In this document: positions 11,411 to 23,104 of the stretch, piece after piece
Position numbering within the stretch: the stretch's first letter is position 1
Layout of the letters: every line of letters starts with the position of its first letter
Assembly: GCF_028554725.1 (NCBI RefSeq)
Contig: NC_071669.1
Location: 1,178,001 to 1,242,000, forward strand
DNA length: 64,000 bases
Direction of reading: 5' to 3'
DNA from: Zeugodacus cucurbitae
Lineage: Eukaryota > Arthropoda > Insecta > Diptera > Tephritidae
Position numbers and translations under genes: made by a program
Notes under the pieces: model-generated
Told to the model about the DNA's origin: nothing
The model's input: the letters and a program-made list of their open reading frames with translations, nothing else
The model's database searches: none

Positions 11411-13254
11411 TAATAGTTTTCCTTAAGCTTCGATATTTTGTATTAGAAGTCAATGAAGCTTGACTTAAATTGGCAAATTTTCATCTAAGAACTGTAGAGA
11501 AACAGTCTTTATCTCACGAATTATAAATAAATTTTATGCTACCTCGATGCTCAACTGGAAACATTTGGCAGTGAAGTATATGTATAAGATATTTTGACAT
11601 TTTCTAGATATTTTAGACAATATTATTAGACAATATTACATGGAAAATATGTATGTATATAAACACTGTCAATCCTTTATTGTGCTCACTTAATGAGAAT
11701 GCGGTGAATCGAAAAAACTGGTATAACAACTGGTATAAGTCAAAAGAACTTCTATATCAGAATACAATGGATATAGTAAGCGCTGAGCTTCGAACTCGAT
11801 GCATTTTTCAGAGATGAAACCCTCCCCTTGATATCCCGTTGTGGTTTATGAGGTCTTCTGGGGAAAATCTCAAGTTTTTATGTGTTAGGGCATTTCTTAA
11901 TTACTACCTTTCATACATTCTACTTAGTATTTAATCTAATAATACTTGCTGAGTAATATGAAGTCATGCTTTCTTAAATAGAAACATATTTTCCCATACG
12001 AAAGCTACAAGCGTAAGCTCATTTGAAATCCCCAGCTTAGTCTTTATTTCGCAATTTCACTCAAATTAAGCTAATCACCGAAAACAATATGTAAATATGT
12101 AAGTACAATGGTCTTCATATACATATCGACGTCTGTACTAAGCCTGAGTCATAAGCGCTGCACTTGAAAACAGCAGCACTTCCTTTGTTTTTGAGTTTTT
12201 GCTCCCTTTTTGCTACAAATCGTCGCTGTTGTTGTTGTTGCTTGCGTTAGTGTTAAAGGCAATTAGTTTCGTGCTTAATGGGCGATACACCCGCATAACA
12301 CTTGCTCTTTATTATCATAAGCATAAGAAAAACTAAGCGTATACAAGGCGGGTGCTCGAGTCTACTACAGACAGACAGACATACAGACATACATATGTAC
12401 ATATATGTATTTACATATTCATATGCAGTACATTGGAATTCTGTCACAATGGAGCAACAGCTGTGCACTCTTTGTGTTGTCCGTCGTCTTAAATGTGAAC
12501 ATACCTTCATACATATGTATGTACTCCCATAACAAGTAGTATTTGAAAGCAAATTGTAAGTGCTTTACATAAAAAGTTATGAAATACATGAAATTGTTTG
12601 TGTTGATTACATCATTAACACTTCCTGTGGCGCAAAGAAGAAATTGTTGACAAATTCGCAATGCTCTCGCCGCACGCCTAACGCCCCGTTGTTTGTGAGC
12701 GTGTCTGTTATACTCTGTAGAGTCGACGTGTTTTTTTGCTTAGTAAATTGCCATAATTTGGCATTGCAAATAAAATAATCACTAACTGCTTCGCCTCGAA
12801 TTAGTTTCGAAAGTGTTTGTATATATGTACAGATGAGTGGCTGTAGACTTGTGTGATATGCGCGATAAGCGGCAATCACGTAGACTTCAGCTAAAGCTTG
12901 AGACGCGTTTGGAAAGAAAGGTTATCGGCTGGCGAATTAAAACCGAAATTAGAGCATTTTTTGCGCTGTGAACGCACTTTTAATAGCAATTATCTGTCGG
13001 CTTTCGCACGATTTGGAGCGTAGCGGTTTTCGTATTAAATTGAGTAATTGATTTCGGAGGAAAGTGTGTGCGTGCCATGTGCAAATGTAATGTACAGAGT
13101 ATAATAGAGAGTAGATAGAAAATTTCTTTCAACTTTTTCAATGATAATTTTAGGGTTTATTAAATAAAATAAGTTATGAATTTGTCACTTACCTTGAATA
13201 CCTCGGAATGTCGATCTGTAAGAAGAAAAAATATGGAATATTATATTAAAATAC
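11411..13254. other. Intronic DNA, nothing coding recognised
   Basis: Several short ORFs (12253-12879, both strands) are driven by ATGTATGTA-like and CAGACAGACAG-like runs. No repeat family shared with the rest of the window was recognised. Confidence 0.45.
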
Positions 13255-13450
13255 AAAACTAAATAAATTAAAATTAAGATTTCAAATTTAAATTTAAATA
13301 AATATTTTTTTATAAATAAATAAATAAATATTTTTTTATAAATAAATAAAGAAATAAATATTTTTTTATAAATAAATAAAAATTTTTTTATAAATAATAT
13401 TTTATTATTTTTATAAATAATAAAAAAATATTTATTTAAATTTTAGTTAA
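13255..13450. repeat. A+T-rich tandem repeat (ATAAATAAATATTTTTTT units)
   Basis: Successive blocks of ATAAATAAATAAATA followed by TTTTTTTATAA recur with a period of about 35-40 nt between 13300 and 13400. They decay into TAAATAATATTTTATT to the right. Low-complexity sequence without coding potential. Confidence 0.6.
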
Positions 13451-13610
13451 AATTTAATAAAAATTTGGCGAGTTGCAGAAAATTATTAATTGTTGTAGCT
13501 CTACTTCATTGGAGAAGCTCAGCAGCTCAGCAGAGCGGGCATAATAATTTTCAAAAAAATATACTTTTGAACTGTATAACACTTTTTTGTAGATATAAAA
13601 TAAATATTAA

Positions 13611-14300
13611 CGGGTTAGGGGTAGTCAGAGGCACGAAAAAATGAGAATTTTCAGTAATTTTTTTTTGCTATTAAATCATGTTATTTTACATAAGTAATAA
13701 TATGGCATTATTATACAATGTTTTGACTTGAAGTCACGAAAATTTGAAAAAAAATTCATAATTTCCGAAGTTATAGCTGTCTGTGTTGACCCATTTTCAA
13801 AATAAGGTCCTTGCGGTGACAATCATAAGTCCTTGGAGATTCATCTAAAATCAATTGGATAAAAAAAATAAGTTTTATAAATAGATAATCCTGGGCATGA
13901 TCCGAAGCTTTTTTTTTTCAAAAATTAAAAAAATGGCGGCCTCAGGAATGTCTTTCTAGATTTTCGGGAAAAAATCAACAGTTAATTGGTCTTAAAAATT
14001 CGAAATTTTTGAAAAAAAATCCTTCGGATCAGGCCGGAAATTATTATGTATTCTAAAAACTGTAAAAAAACGGTTATCGAGTTACAGTTGTCAACAGTTC
14101 AATAAACATACTTTTGAAATAAACGCATTTAAAGTTTTACACTAGTGTGTTGGAGTGCCTGAGCGCTGTTTGTTATTTGTCGAATAACTCGAAAAGTAAT
14201 TATCGGATCAACTTCAAATTTTCAGAGAATATTTTTAAGATTTTACTCTTAAGGAAAATGCAAATTGACTTTTTTGAAAATCCTGACTACCCCTAACCCC
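13611..14300 (+). mobile_element. TTAA-flanked non-autonomous DNA element, family E copy 1
   Basis: The element begins CGGGTTAGGGGTAGTCAG at 13611 and ends CTGACTACCCCTAACCCC at 14300, an almost perfect inverted repeat. It is preceded by TTAA (13607-13610) and followed by TTGA (14301-14304), a one-base decayed duplicate. A second copy in opposite orientation lies at 45004-45655 with intact TTAA on both sides. TTAA targets are known for piggyBac and Kolobok elements. Which of these mobilised it cannot be told, since it encodes nothing. Confidence 0.7.
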
Positions 14301-16379
14301 TTGAAACAAAAATAAAGTTTCCAGAAGTTCAATTAATAAAAAAAAATATTAAAATTGAATTTGAAAAATTTCTTAAAAATAATTTGGAGAATATTAGCGA
14401 TATTTGAAGGTGGAAAATAAAAGAAAAATGTTAGAAAGTAAAAAAATAATAAAAACAAAAACTAGAAACAAATACTATACATTCTAAGCATAAAAAAATA
14501 AAAAAAGAGCAACTGTTGATGTCTTTTATGAAAATTCTTCGAAGAACTCTCGATATTTCATAACAAGCTGGCTAACTGAGTATTTCAACGCCATTAAAAT
14601 CGACGCTTTTTCTTCTTCTTCTTGCATACATTTCTACATGTGTGTGTGTGGGTATTCTTTCAGCGAAGAATGTGTCTGGCACTTGCTTAGCCCTAATTTG
14701 TATGTTTACAACAAAAATTTTTCACACTTCCTGGATATTTTGTATAAGTGTGTGTATGTGTGCATGAAAGTAAAGTTAAATGTTCCAAAATAAAAAGCAA
14801 CGCCTTCACGCTTCCTTCCTTCACGCTTCCAATGCAACTACATGCCATATGAGCTACTGTGCCTGCCTTGGTGTACATTCACTTTGTACTCGCTGCACAC
14901 CAAATATGAGTGAGTGAGTAAGTGCTGACGCTGGCGAGGATGTGCGAAGCTGCACACCTCATTTGACAGCCAGGTCATTAGGAAGTGTTTATGCGGCGCC
15001 GTTAGGTGCTGACTGCGGCGCGCACAAACAAGCTGCTAATGCACCGTTATCGTTGTATTGACAATGCGAAGGCAATGCCCCCGTGCTTACATATATAAAT
15101 ACATATATAGTATGTATGTATGTGTATGTATGTGCTTACCTAGCACTTTGATCACACAGCTTGCTTGTATCAAGTCAAATAAACAAAACTTTGGTGAATG
15201 AAAATATTTTTCGAAATTAGTTTGAAAATAAACAATGTTTTGTATCAAGCGCTTAGCGCACACACAAGCAAATGCCTTCAATTTAGTAATTATGTGTGTG
15301 TCTGTGCACTTCGACTCATCATTTATGGCATTTAATGTTGACTGTTGACCTCCAAAGCTTGTAAATAAATTCCAAGTGTTCTGCCATAATTTCAATGACT
15401 TCCTTGAAAATCTAAACAGTTCATTCAGTGCAAAATTATTGCTTACATACAGATATACAAACATACATATAAATATATATTTGTTAGTAGCCAGTGTGTG
15501 TGGCTATTTGAAGCTTAGAAGTGATTGCAAAAAAATAAATAAATAAATATAAAAATGTAATACACTGTTTCTTGTAACAATATTAACTAATCGTTGATAA
15601 TGACTTTGTAAAAAATTAGAAAAAAAATAAAAAAAGCAATTTAATACAATCGACACCTCACTCTTTCGCTTGTAATTAACAACAGCGAGGCACAAGGGAA
15701 ATGCGGTCATTATTAATTGCAAAATCTGAAATCTCAACTAAGCTGCATTTCAGTTATCAGCAATAAAGTAGTTAAATTCCAGCGGCAAAATTGTTTTCAA
15801 TATGCAAAAAGCTATTAACGCAAGGCTGCCAGCCAGTTTAATTGTATGTAAATGTTGGGAGTTTTTCTATAAGCTTTGCTTGAGACATACATCTACTCAT
15901 ATAGTATCTACACATAGTTCAAGGGCTAGTCTATTTTACAAATACACAATTATATACTATGGAAATATAATTCTTTAATTGAAAAGTATTGCGAAGAAAA
16001 GCTAAACTCGTTTAACGAGAACTCTAAAGAAGTGGTCGGAGGGACTTTGATATGGGTATCGTTTTGCACCTCAGAATTTGTATTAATATAAGATTGCATA
16101 TATTTTGGAACAATACAGCTATTTTTTATTGAATATGCCTTTAACGGGCAAGAGTCGGGGTAATCTATCACGAGAGTGACAGATCTTTGAGTTGAAAGCG
16201 ATCCTTTCCCTTCACCTATAGAGTTAATATTGAATGCTTTGTCCAAAACTTTATATGAGGTAGGGATATCGATTATGTGAAGGATTCTTGAGTTCAAAGA
16301 CCTTAAGAGCTAAACTTCACAAGCTTCTCCTCCCTTTCCTTCTTTGTTTTTTTTTTCACCCTCAGTAAACCTAACCTCT
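14301..16379. other. Intronic DNA, nothing coding recognised
   Basis: ORFs at 15087-15464 and 15950-16297 (minus strand) were inspected. They lack recognisable motifs and plausible splice borders. GTGTGTGTG-type runs lie near 14640, 14750 and 15290. Confidence 0.4.
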
Positions 16380-16690
16380 TCTTAGTCGTAGGGGTTCTTA
16401 CTGGCCATTGCCCCATCGTGAGGATGAGGTGGAATCGTCTCATTCCTTTCTTCTTGAATGTCCCGCCTTTGCGAGATTACGAAAGAGATTTCTTGGATCT
16501 TACTTTTTAGAGCAGGCTCGCGAAATAGCGATTATAGAAGTTAAAAATATCTGCATAATTGTTGTATGTTCAGGGCGCTTTGTCGACTTCTAATTGTTAA
16601 TCTAGGGGGGATCCAGGCTTCAGGAAGGACTATATTATAAAGTTTACGCGTGTTTCCTTTTGGGAAACAGCCTCTCAACGTAATCTAAAC
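16380..16690 (+). mobile_element. Fragment of a second non-LTR retrotransposon (zinc-knuckle C-terminus)
   Basis: The 61-codon ORF at 16408-16593 contains SSHSFLLECPAFARLRKRFL and ends near GRFVDF, preceded in another frame by VLTGHCP. The VLTGHCP, E..SHFLLECPA, R...LG, GRF series is the tail region after the RNase H domain of jockey/R1-like elements. Family level only is supported. The fragment is truncated at both sides and has internal deletions, with the expected Cys-x2-Cys half missing. Confidence 0.6.
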
Positions 16691-18492
16691 TAACCTTCTC
16701 TGTTTAATTCCTTAAACTAATACAGGCTTGAGATTAGTTCGGATCTTACTGGCTTCAAACGATGTAACTCAGTCTATTTAGATTACATACTCAGACGAGT
16801 CAATTATATTCACTATCTAACCTTTCTACTTATTTCAAATTCATAGATTTCCCTCTCAAATTCTCATTGAACATGAAGTTCACAATGTTATACCCAAAAA
16901 TCAAATAATCTCCATTTTGGGCGACATCTAAGCAAACAGAGCAAAAGCAGTGGCCAGAGCACTCACAAAACACAAGTAAACTTCCAGTAGATATAGACAA
17001 TTACACGTAACCACTCATAAAACAAACATAGATCCGCTGCGTAGACAATTGAATGTCTTGTAAGATTGACTTAGGGTCACTTGAGACACGTAGTCAGCTG
17101 CCGTTTCGTAACCCCAGCTCTGTGCGGTGCTCAAATGAATTTATGACTGCGAAAGCCAAACTTTTTAATGACTCTAGCGGCAGTAAAAATAATTAACATA
17201 ATTTCGCAACAACAACAAAGCAGCAAATGTTGTAAGCCAAGCAATGAGTAATGAGCAAAATATACGAAAGTGCGCGTATGTAATCACAGCTCATCGCAGA
17301 CGCGCAAAAACTTTGAAGTGTACTCAGGCCTGTCGCATGAGACGCTCGCTAGCCTCACTCGCTATCGCTTTTGGCAACTGTCTAATTGCTTAAATAACGC
17401 GAGAAATGCCAAATATAAACTACAGAGACATTTATACATATGGATCTGTGCATGTAAACAATGAATATCTTGTGACATTGGCGGGCGTTTGATGACGCCG
17501 CGGCTGACGAAAGCGCCAGCAAATAGTGTGCTGCCACTTGAGTCGGCGCGAGGGTTCGTCGAACGAGCTCGTACCCGCAAGCCATGCCGGAACCACTATG
17601 ACTACGCAGCGCTAAGTGTATTAATGCGACCAGCTGGCGCGGTCAACTTGCTCTTCATTTGGCCATTCGATTGTCGCAAGTAACCCCAAACTGCGTAGTC
17701 AAGGTCACGGGCGTATACGCAACACACTTGGCGCATTTCGGTGCCAATTGTGGGCGCTGACTGCGCAACTTTGCCTCCTATGTGAATGTGTGTGTGTGTG
17801 TGTGATTTTTGCTTGGCGACTGCACGCTGCCTCAATTGTTAATTGCCTGCGGCGATAATTGTTAATTGTATTTGCAATTTGAAAGACATCTATTATGCGT
17901 ATATGGACATTGAACTCACACAAAAAGCGCCGCCAGCTGTGCGGGCAATTTGTTGAGAAAAAAAAATTTGAGAAAAAATTTCATTGAATTGACTTTGGTT
18001 TCTGATTTCATTTGATTAGTGGATATTGTGGCAAATTCGCAATGTTTAATGACAGTTATTGTTGACATTTGCACTTGCGAACTGAGTGAGTTGATTTGAG
18101 AGAGGGTCAGAGAGGGAGACAGCGAGAGGGCATTGCAGCGCTGACCATATTGAATGATATAATTTTTCAATGTACTGACTGGTAACTAGCTGAAATCTCG
18201 ATTGAACTTAGTTTAAAAGAAAATCAATTTTAATTTGAGTGGATAAATTTGCTGGATTTTGATTAAAATAATTTATTTTTAGAGACAGCAGTGAAAATAT
18301 TCATTTTCACATTTCAAATAAAGAAAAAAAACGCGAAACAATTTTCCCCCCAAACGATTGCAATCAATGCCATGTGCCCCCCCTTTGTGTTGTTCAGTTT
18401 CAATCCGTTTTGTTTTTCAAGCGTTTTGCCATTTGCGGCGCGTCATGTTCGTTGAACATATTCAATTTCATTGCACATTTTTTCACATATAG
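16691..18492. other. Rgl: Distal part of Rgl intron 1, nothing coding recognised
   Basis: ORFs at 17270-17923 run on both strands through a GC-richer patch (17480-17760) but match nothing. The segment ends in the acceptor TTTTTTCACATATAG at 18492. Confidence 0.45.
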
Positions 18493-19668
18493 AGTTTCAT
18501 AATTGAAAGTGGCAGCACGTCAGCAGTGAATACTAAAGCAACAACAGCAACAGCAATAACAACAATAGAGCGAGCAATCAGCGACGACGACGAGGACAGC
18601 CAAATTGACTCTGGCAGGAGCAACGGCAGTCAAGAGTCATTGCGGCGTCAGCAAACGCGTCTACCCAGACCCACACGTACCTCACCACCACCCCCGAAAC
18701 CACCGAAACCGCTGAAGTTGACGAAGTGCCACAGCAGTGAGCATCAGTTGCAACATTTACTACACAATCCAGCGATTTGCAAGCAACACGAAATCAACCA
18801 GATAAATCACGCGCTGTTACAACAACAGCAACAGCAGCAACAACAAATCAAGCATCAGCATCCGCATCATCATCAACATCTTCACAAGCATATTCATAGC
18901 CATCATCAGCATCAGCATCTGCCTCAGCAAACACAAACTCAGAGTCAATTTACTTCACAGCAACAGCTGCAACAACAACAACAACAACAGCAAGTCGAAC
19001 AAATTGATAGCGGTAGTTTAATGCCTTCGCTGGATTACGGTGTGCCGCCACCGCTGCCGCCAAAACCGAAAACTTTAGTACACATCAAACCGCAACAGCA
19101 ACAACAACAACAACAACAGCTGTTGCAAAAACAACAATTGTTGCAACAACAATTGCAAAAGCAATTGCAGCAACAGCTGAAACATGTGTTAAAACCAGCA
19201 CCGCTACCAGCGTTAGATCAACAACAATTACAAATACAACAACAACAGTCACCGGCGTCACATTCCAATGACACAAAATATCAACCACCAAAATCGCCAA
19301 AACCACCAGCATCCCCACGTACCCCGAAATCACCACAACCATCTCCCGCCCCGCACGAATCTCCAACCAAGTTCAAGAAAGACACGGTGAAAACCCAAAC
19401 ATTACAATTTCATCATTTTCGTCATCACAAGTCGGCGCCCACATTCGATCTCTTCTTCAAATCGCCCACAAACTCATCATGTACCACGCCCCTGTCGAAG
19501 TCACGCCGCAACAGCTCATATCATTCGTACGATGATCTCGACGCCACGAGCGCTGAGAAGAAAGTGGTGTCCAGTTTGAAATATTTGTGCGCCTGCACGG
19601 GCGCCACCTTGCGCAATCTCTCGAAGAAAACAAAAGATTTGCATGCGAAAAATTACTGTTACACGAAG
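18493..19668 (+). CDS. Rgl: Rgl large N-terminal exon (Gln/His/Pro-rich)
   Basis: The acceptor ends at 18492, so an in-frame TAG at 18490-18492 lies in the intron. The exon opens SFIIESGS and ends at ...YCYTK with the donor GTAAAT at 19669. It supplies residues 10-401 of the model. It carries an acidic patch (SDDDEDSQ), SH3-ligand-like proline clusters (PPPPKPPKP near residues 74-82, PPPLPPKPK near 194-202), several poly-Gln runs and a His-rich block (about 130-150). The Ser/Lys/Arg-rich part before the RalGDS core probably holds phosphorylation sites. Poly-Gln runs use mixed CAA and CAG codons. There is no ATG until 19021, so the start must come from an upstream exon unless a short isoform starts there. 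Confidence 0.85.
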
Positions 19669-19828
19669 GTAAATTAATGGATGAATTTTTGTTTTGAATA
19701 TACATAGTGAAGAAGAGCTCTTTTTTTAGTGGAAACGCTGAGGAAAACTTACTTTAGCCTAAAATATTGTTCGACAGTATCTGTTTGAATAATCTTATTC
19801 AGAGTGTCGAATTATACGTTTGAGCCCC

Positions 19829-19936
19829 TGTTTATAACTCTATATCTAACTCGCTTCGCTTTATGTCTTACAAACAACCGTTATGTTAACAAAACTGTAA
19901 TACTCTCTTAGCAACTTGTATTGCGAGAGTATAAAA
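19829..19936 (-). repeat. Repeat family A fragment (terminal 108 bp)
   Basis: Matches the right end of the copy at 2846-3748 (CTATATCTAACTCGCTT... through GCGAGAGTATAAA) but has no hairpin end. Its truncated left edge is at about 19829. It lies 75 bp before another member of the same family. Confidence 0.65.
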
Positions 19937-20010
19937 ATCCTAGTGAAAAATTCTTTAAAAATGGTTCAAAAAAATTACTTAAAAACCAAATTTATATCAT
20001 GAAAAATATG

Positions 20011-20686
20011 GAAAAGTAAAAAATTCGGGTGTAACCGAACATTTTCTTAAAAAAGACACAGCTGTTAGTTTTTTAGAAATTTACTTTAAATTTAATAAGC
20101 TAATGTTATAGTTATGAAAATTCACTTTCATATATGACACCAAGATTATCAAAATCGAAGTTCAAAGTGTTGTGGTGCTCCACACTTAAGTTCTGCTCAG
20201 CTCTGCCAGGTTACCGGAACCGGAAACGGGGTAACCGGAATCGGACATGGGTAACAGGAAATGAGATAACAGGATATGGGTCATCCGGAACCGGAAATTA
20301 GGTTAACGGATACAGACTAACCGGAACCGGATATGGATAATGAGATGGCCGGAACTTGATAAGGGGTAATGATGTTACCGGAAACGAAATGAGTCAACTG
20401 GATCCCGTTATGGACTAAACGATGGAACCAGATATACGATTTCGCTCATTTTCCATCCGTGTCATTAGGGTGTCTAGAAAGTATTTTGTACCGAATTTCA
20501 TTGAAATCGGTCGAGTAGTTTCTGAGATATGGTTTTTGATCCATAAGTGGGCAGCGCCACGCACATTTTCCTTCTTTTTTTAATCTTAGTTTTCCGTTAG
20601 CGAGTTAACGCACTTTTAGTAATTTGTAACCTAACCTTTGTATGGAAGGTGTACTCTCTTAGCAATTTTTTTGCGAGCGTATAAAA
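20011..20686 (-). repeat. Repeat family A copy 3, with internal minisatellite
   Basis: The hairpin TTCGG-6 nt-CCGAA lies at 20024-20039 and the distal end is GCGAGCGTATAAA at about 20686. The left subterminal motif has decayed (ACATTTTCTTAA instead of TTTATACTCTCG). Between 20208 and 20400 a CCGGAA minisatellite replaces family sequence present in the other copies. Confidence 0.6.
20208..20400 (+). repeat. Degenerate CCGGAA minisatellite
   Basis: About nine to ten imperfect units of roughly 18-20 nt resembling GGTAACCGGAACCGGAWATG. The phrases ACCGGAACCGGAAA, TAACCGGAATCGGA and CATCCGGAACCGGAAA recur. No similar array was seen in the other family A copies in this window. Confidence 0.65.
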
Positions 20687-21444
20687 ACATCAAAAAGCCA
20701 AGAAACATCGCCACGCATGAGTGTTTGTGCACAATTTATAATGAGAAATTTAATAAATTAATTTTATTTCCATAAAATATTGCGGCAAATCAGTTTTGAA
20801 GTGCTCGATCACTCGTATTTTCGCATTCCGCAGATAAGTTTATGGCATAAATTGGCAAATTGTTTACTTTTGTTCAAATTATCGATAATTTTATTTATAA
20901 ACTCTCGCATAAGCCAAGCCAACAAGACTACTCGATTGCTCGCAGAATATGCAAAGCGGCAATTTGTACGCAATGTGCCGTTTGAAACCGGTTTATCGTA
21001 GTAACATGCTGTCCTTTGTTCAATGTGAGTATGCCAATGTCGATAAGTCGTCGAGTGGATTCCCCACTTTGTTACATACAGACTTGAAATTTATATATGT
21101 ATCCACATACATATTTACATATCTAAAGAATAGAGATGCTGCATAAGCAGTTTGAAAGTAGAACTCTATGAAAGTGAGCGCTAAGATATCTATGAAGTGC
21201 TTAGTTAAGCTAGAAATATGCTTGTCAGCTGTCATTAATCACCGCAAAGAAAGGAAGTAATGATGAAAATTGAGTAGAAACTTTTAACTTTCTATAATAT
21301 ATTCTCGCAATTCACTTTGTTCGCTAGTGAAACACTAAAATATATGTCTGAAAAAAAGAAAAACAATTTCTCAAACAATCATATTCACATACCGACATAT
21401 TATTGGAGCAGCAAAAATTCGCTTATAAATCCCATGTTTGTTTT
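20687..21444. other. Rgl: Intron 2 DNA, nothing recognised
   Basis: Short ORFs at 20780-21235 show no family features or splice support. No repeat copy recognised. Confidence 0.45.
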
Positions 21445-21960
21445 GAAACGTCAAATGGCCAAAATATATGCAAACGAACAAACATACATACATACGAGGT
21501 GTGTGCAAAAAAACGGGATTTAAAATTTCCTATCATTCAAAAGTACAATTTTCAAACATTTTCTGTGTGTTCAAAAAATAACGGGAATTTGAAAATTTTC
21601 AAATTTCTTCAAATTGTCAAATTTTTTCATTTATTATGAAAGAATAAACATTTTTCAAAATTCGAAAATTCCCGTTATTTTTTGAACGCACCTCGTATAT
21701 GGTAGAAACGTCAAATGGCCAAAATATAAGCAAACGAACAAACATACATACGCACGAGGTGTGTGCAAGCAAACGGGATTTAAAATTTCCTATAATTCAA
21801 AAGCACAATTTTCAAACATTTTCTGTGTGTTCAAAAAATAACGGGAATTTGAAAAATTTCAAATTTCTTCAAATTGTCAAATTTTTTCATTTATTATGAA
21901 AGAATAAACATTTTTTCAAAATTTGAAAATTCCCGTTATTTTTTGAATACACCTCGCATA
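21445..21960. repeat. Tandem 260-bp duplication of a palindromic mariner-type mini-element
   Basis: GAAACGTCAAATGGCCAAAA occurs at 21445 and 21705, and about 250 following bases are repeated with few changes. Each unit contains an inverted-repeat element (21494-21697 and 21754-21958) beginning CGAGGTGTGTGCAAAA and ending TTTTTTGAA..CACCTCG. The internal phrase TTCAAAAAATAACGGGAATT is the end sequence seen in the mariner remnants at 48292, 55767 and 59280. The ORFs here are by-products of the repeat. Confidence 0.7.
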
Positions 21961-23104
21961 TAGTTTTGTAAATACAATTTTATGTGTTTATTTTAACAAT
22001 GGATAGGAGGACATTAGACAAATCGACGCGCAGACAACTTTATGTGATTTGCATATTTTCGTTTATTTATAACGGGTTTTGTTTTGTTCATCCTTATTTT
22101 TAGGGTAACATTGAAAATGGTTCTTCTGATTTTTTTCTCTGTTTTCCGATTTTTTTATAGACGCTGCTTCTTTCTCACGCTATTTTTATAAATTCACATC
22201 TCGGTAGCGCACAAGCGAAGTGTCGAACTGTCAAAGCTAATAGCGGAGCAAATAGTGTGATGTGGGTGGTAGAGAGCACAGTACTGGGAGGGGGCTACAG
22301 CAAAGAGCAGGGTCAGGGATTGTTTATGTTTTATTTGCAAATTTGTTTATCACACAACGTATTTAACGAGTGCGTGTTTGAAGGTGTGTGTGTGCATGTG
22401 TGTGCGGCTAATCGTCATGATTGATAACGGCGGCGATAAGACGATGTGTTGCTATGTAATTTGGTGCTTTCATTCAGAAATGTAAAATTAGAACTACTCA
22501 TGATTTTCAATTGCGTTTTCTTGATATAATATTGCTTTAAAGTAATAATTAGACAAAAAATATATGCATTAAAATTTTAATTAAACTACATTAGGATGTC
22601 ACAATTTTTATGCGATTTAATTAATAGTAATGCTATGCAGATATAAGCAGACGAATTATGCTTGATTTCAACACTTTTGTAGTAAAAATTTTGATTTTTC
22701 TTTAATGGTAGAAGAATTCAGATAATCATACACACCTCAATGCGCATATGAGTCAGCAAGTGGCGGCAAGCACATGATTTCTGAAGTCAGACAGCTCTAA
22801 TTAAAATAAAAATTAAAATTATGGAGCGTGCACATGATCTATGCAATTGCAGAAAGTTCAAAGAGATTCTTCTTCCAAAATTATGCACATTTTTGACGGA
22901 TTCCGCGCCATTTGCACTCGAATTTGTTTGAAATAATTTACCTTGGAAACAAATAAATTGCCAAATAATTGTGCTAATTGCACAAAATTCTCCAAAAACA
23001 CAAGAAAATTTATAAATAATTTGGGCTGAACGTGCCACAGCAACCGCTTAAGTTGAGGCATTTCATAAATGTTTAAAGAATTGTCTTAAAAAATTAAAAA
23101 AAAA
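21961..23104. other. Rgl: Intron 2 DNA, nothing recognised
   Basis: A+T-rich with a GTGTGTGTG-like run near 22386. ORFs at 22787-23061 on the minus strand lack any recognisable feature. Confidence 0.45.

Noticed and set aside
13611..13630. Interstitial telomeric repeat (GGGTTAGGGG)
   Set aside because: Only a single partial unit, repeated in inverse at the other end of the same segment and shared with 45004-45655. It is a transposon terminal repeat.
18526..18528. GTG at 18526 as the start of the Gln-rich ORF
   Set aside because: The frame is open back to the acceptor at 18492, and GTG starts are not expected here. The start must come from an upstream exon.
19085..19366. Antisense Val-rich ORF
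   Set aside because: Translation of the complement of CAA/CAG runs in the Rgl N-terminal exon.
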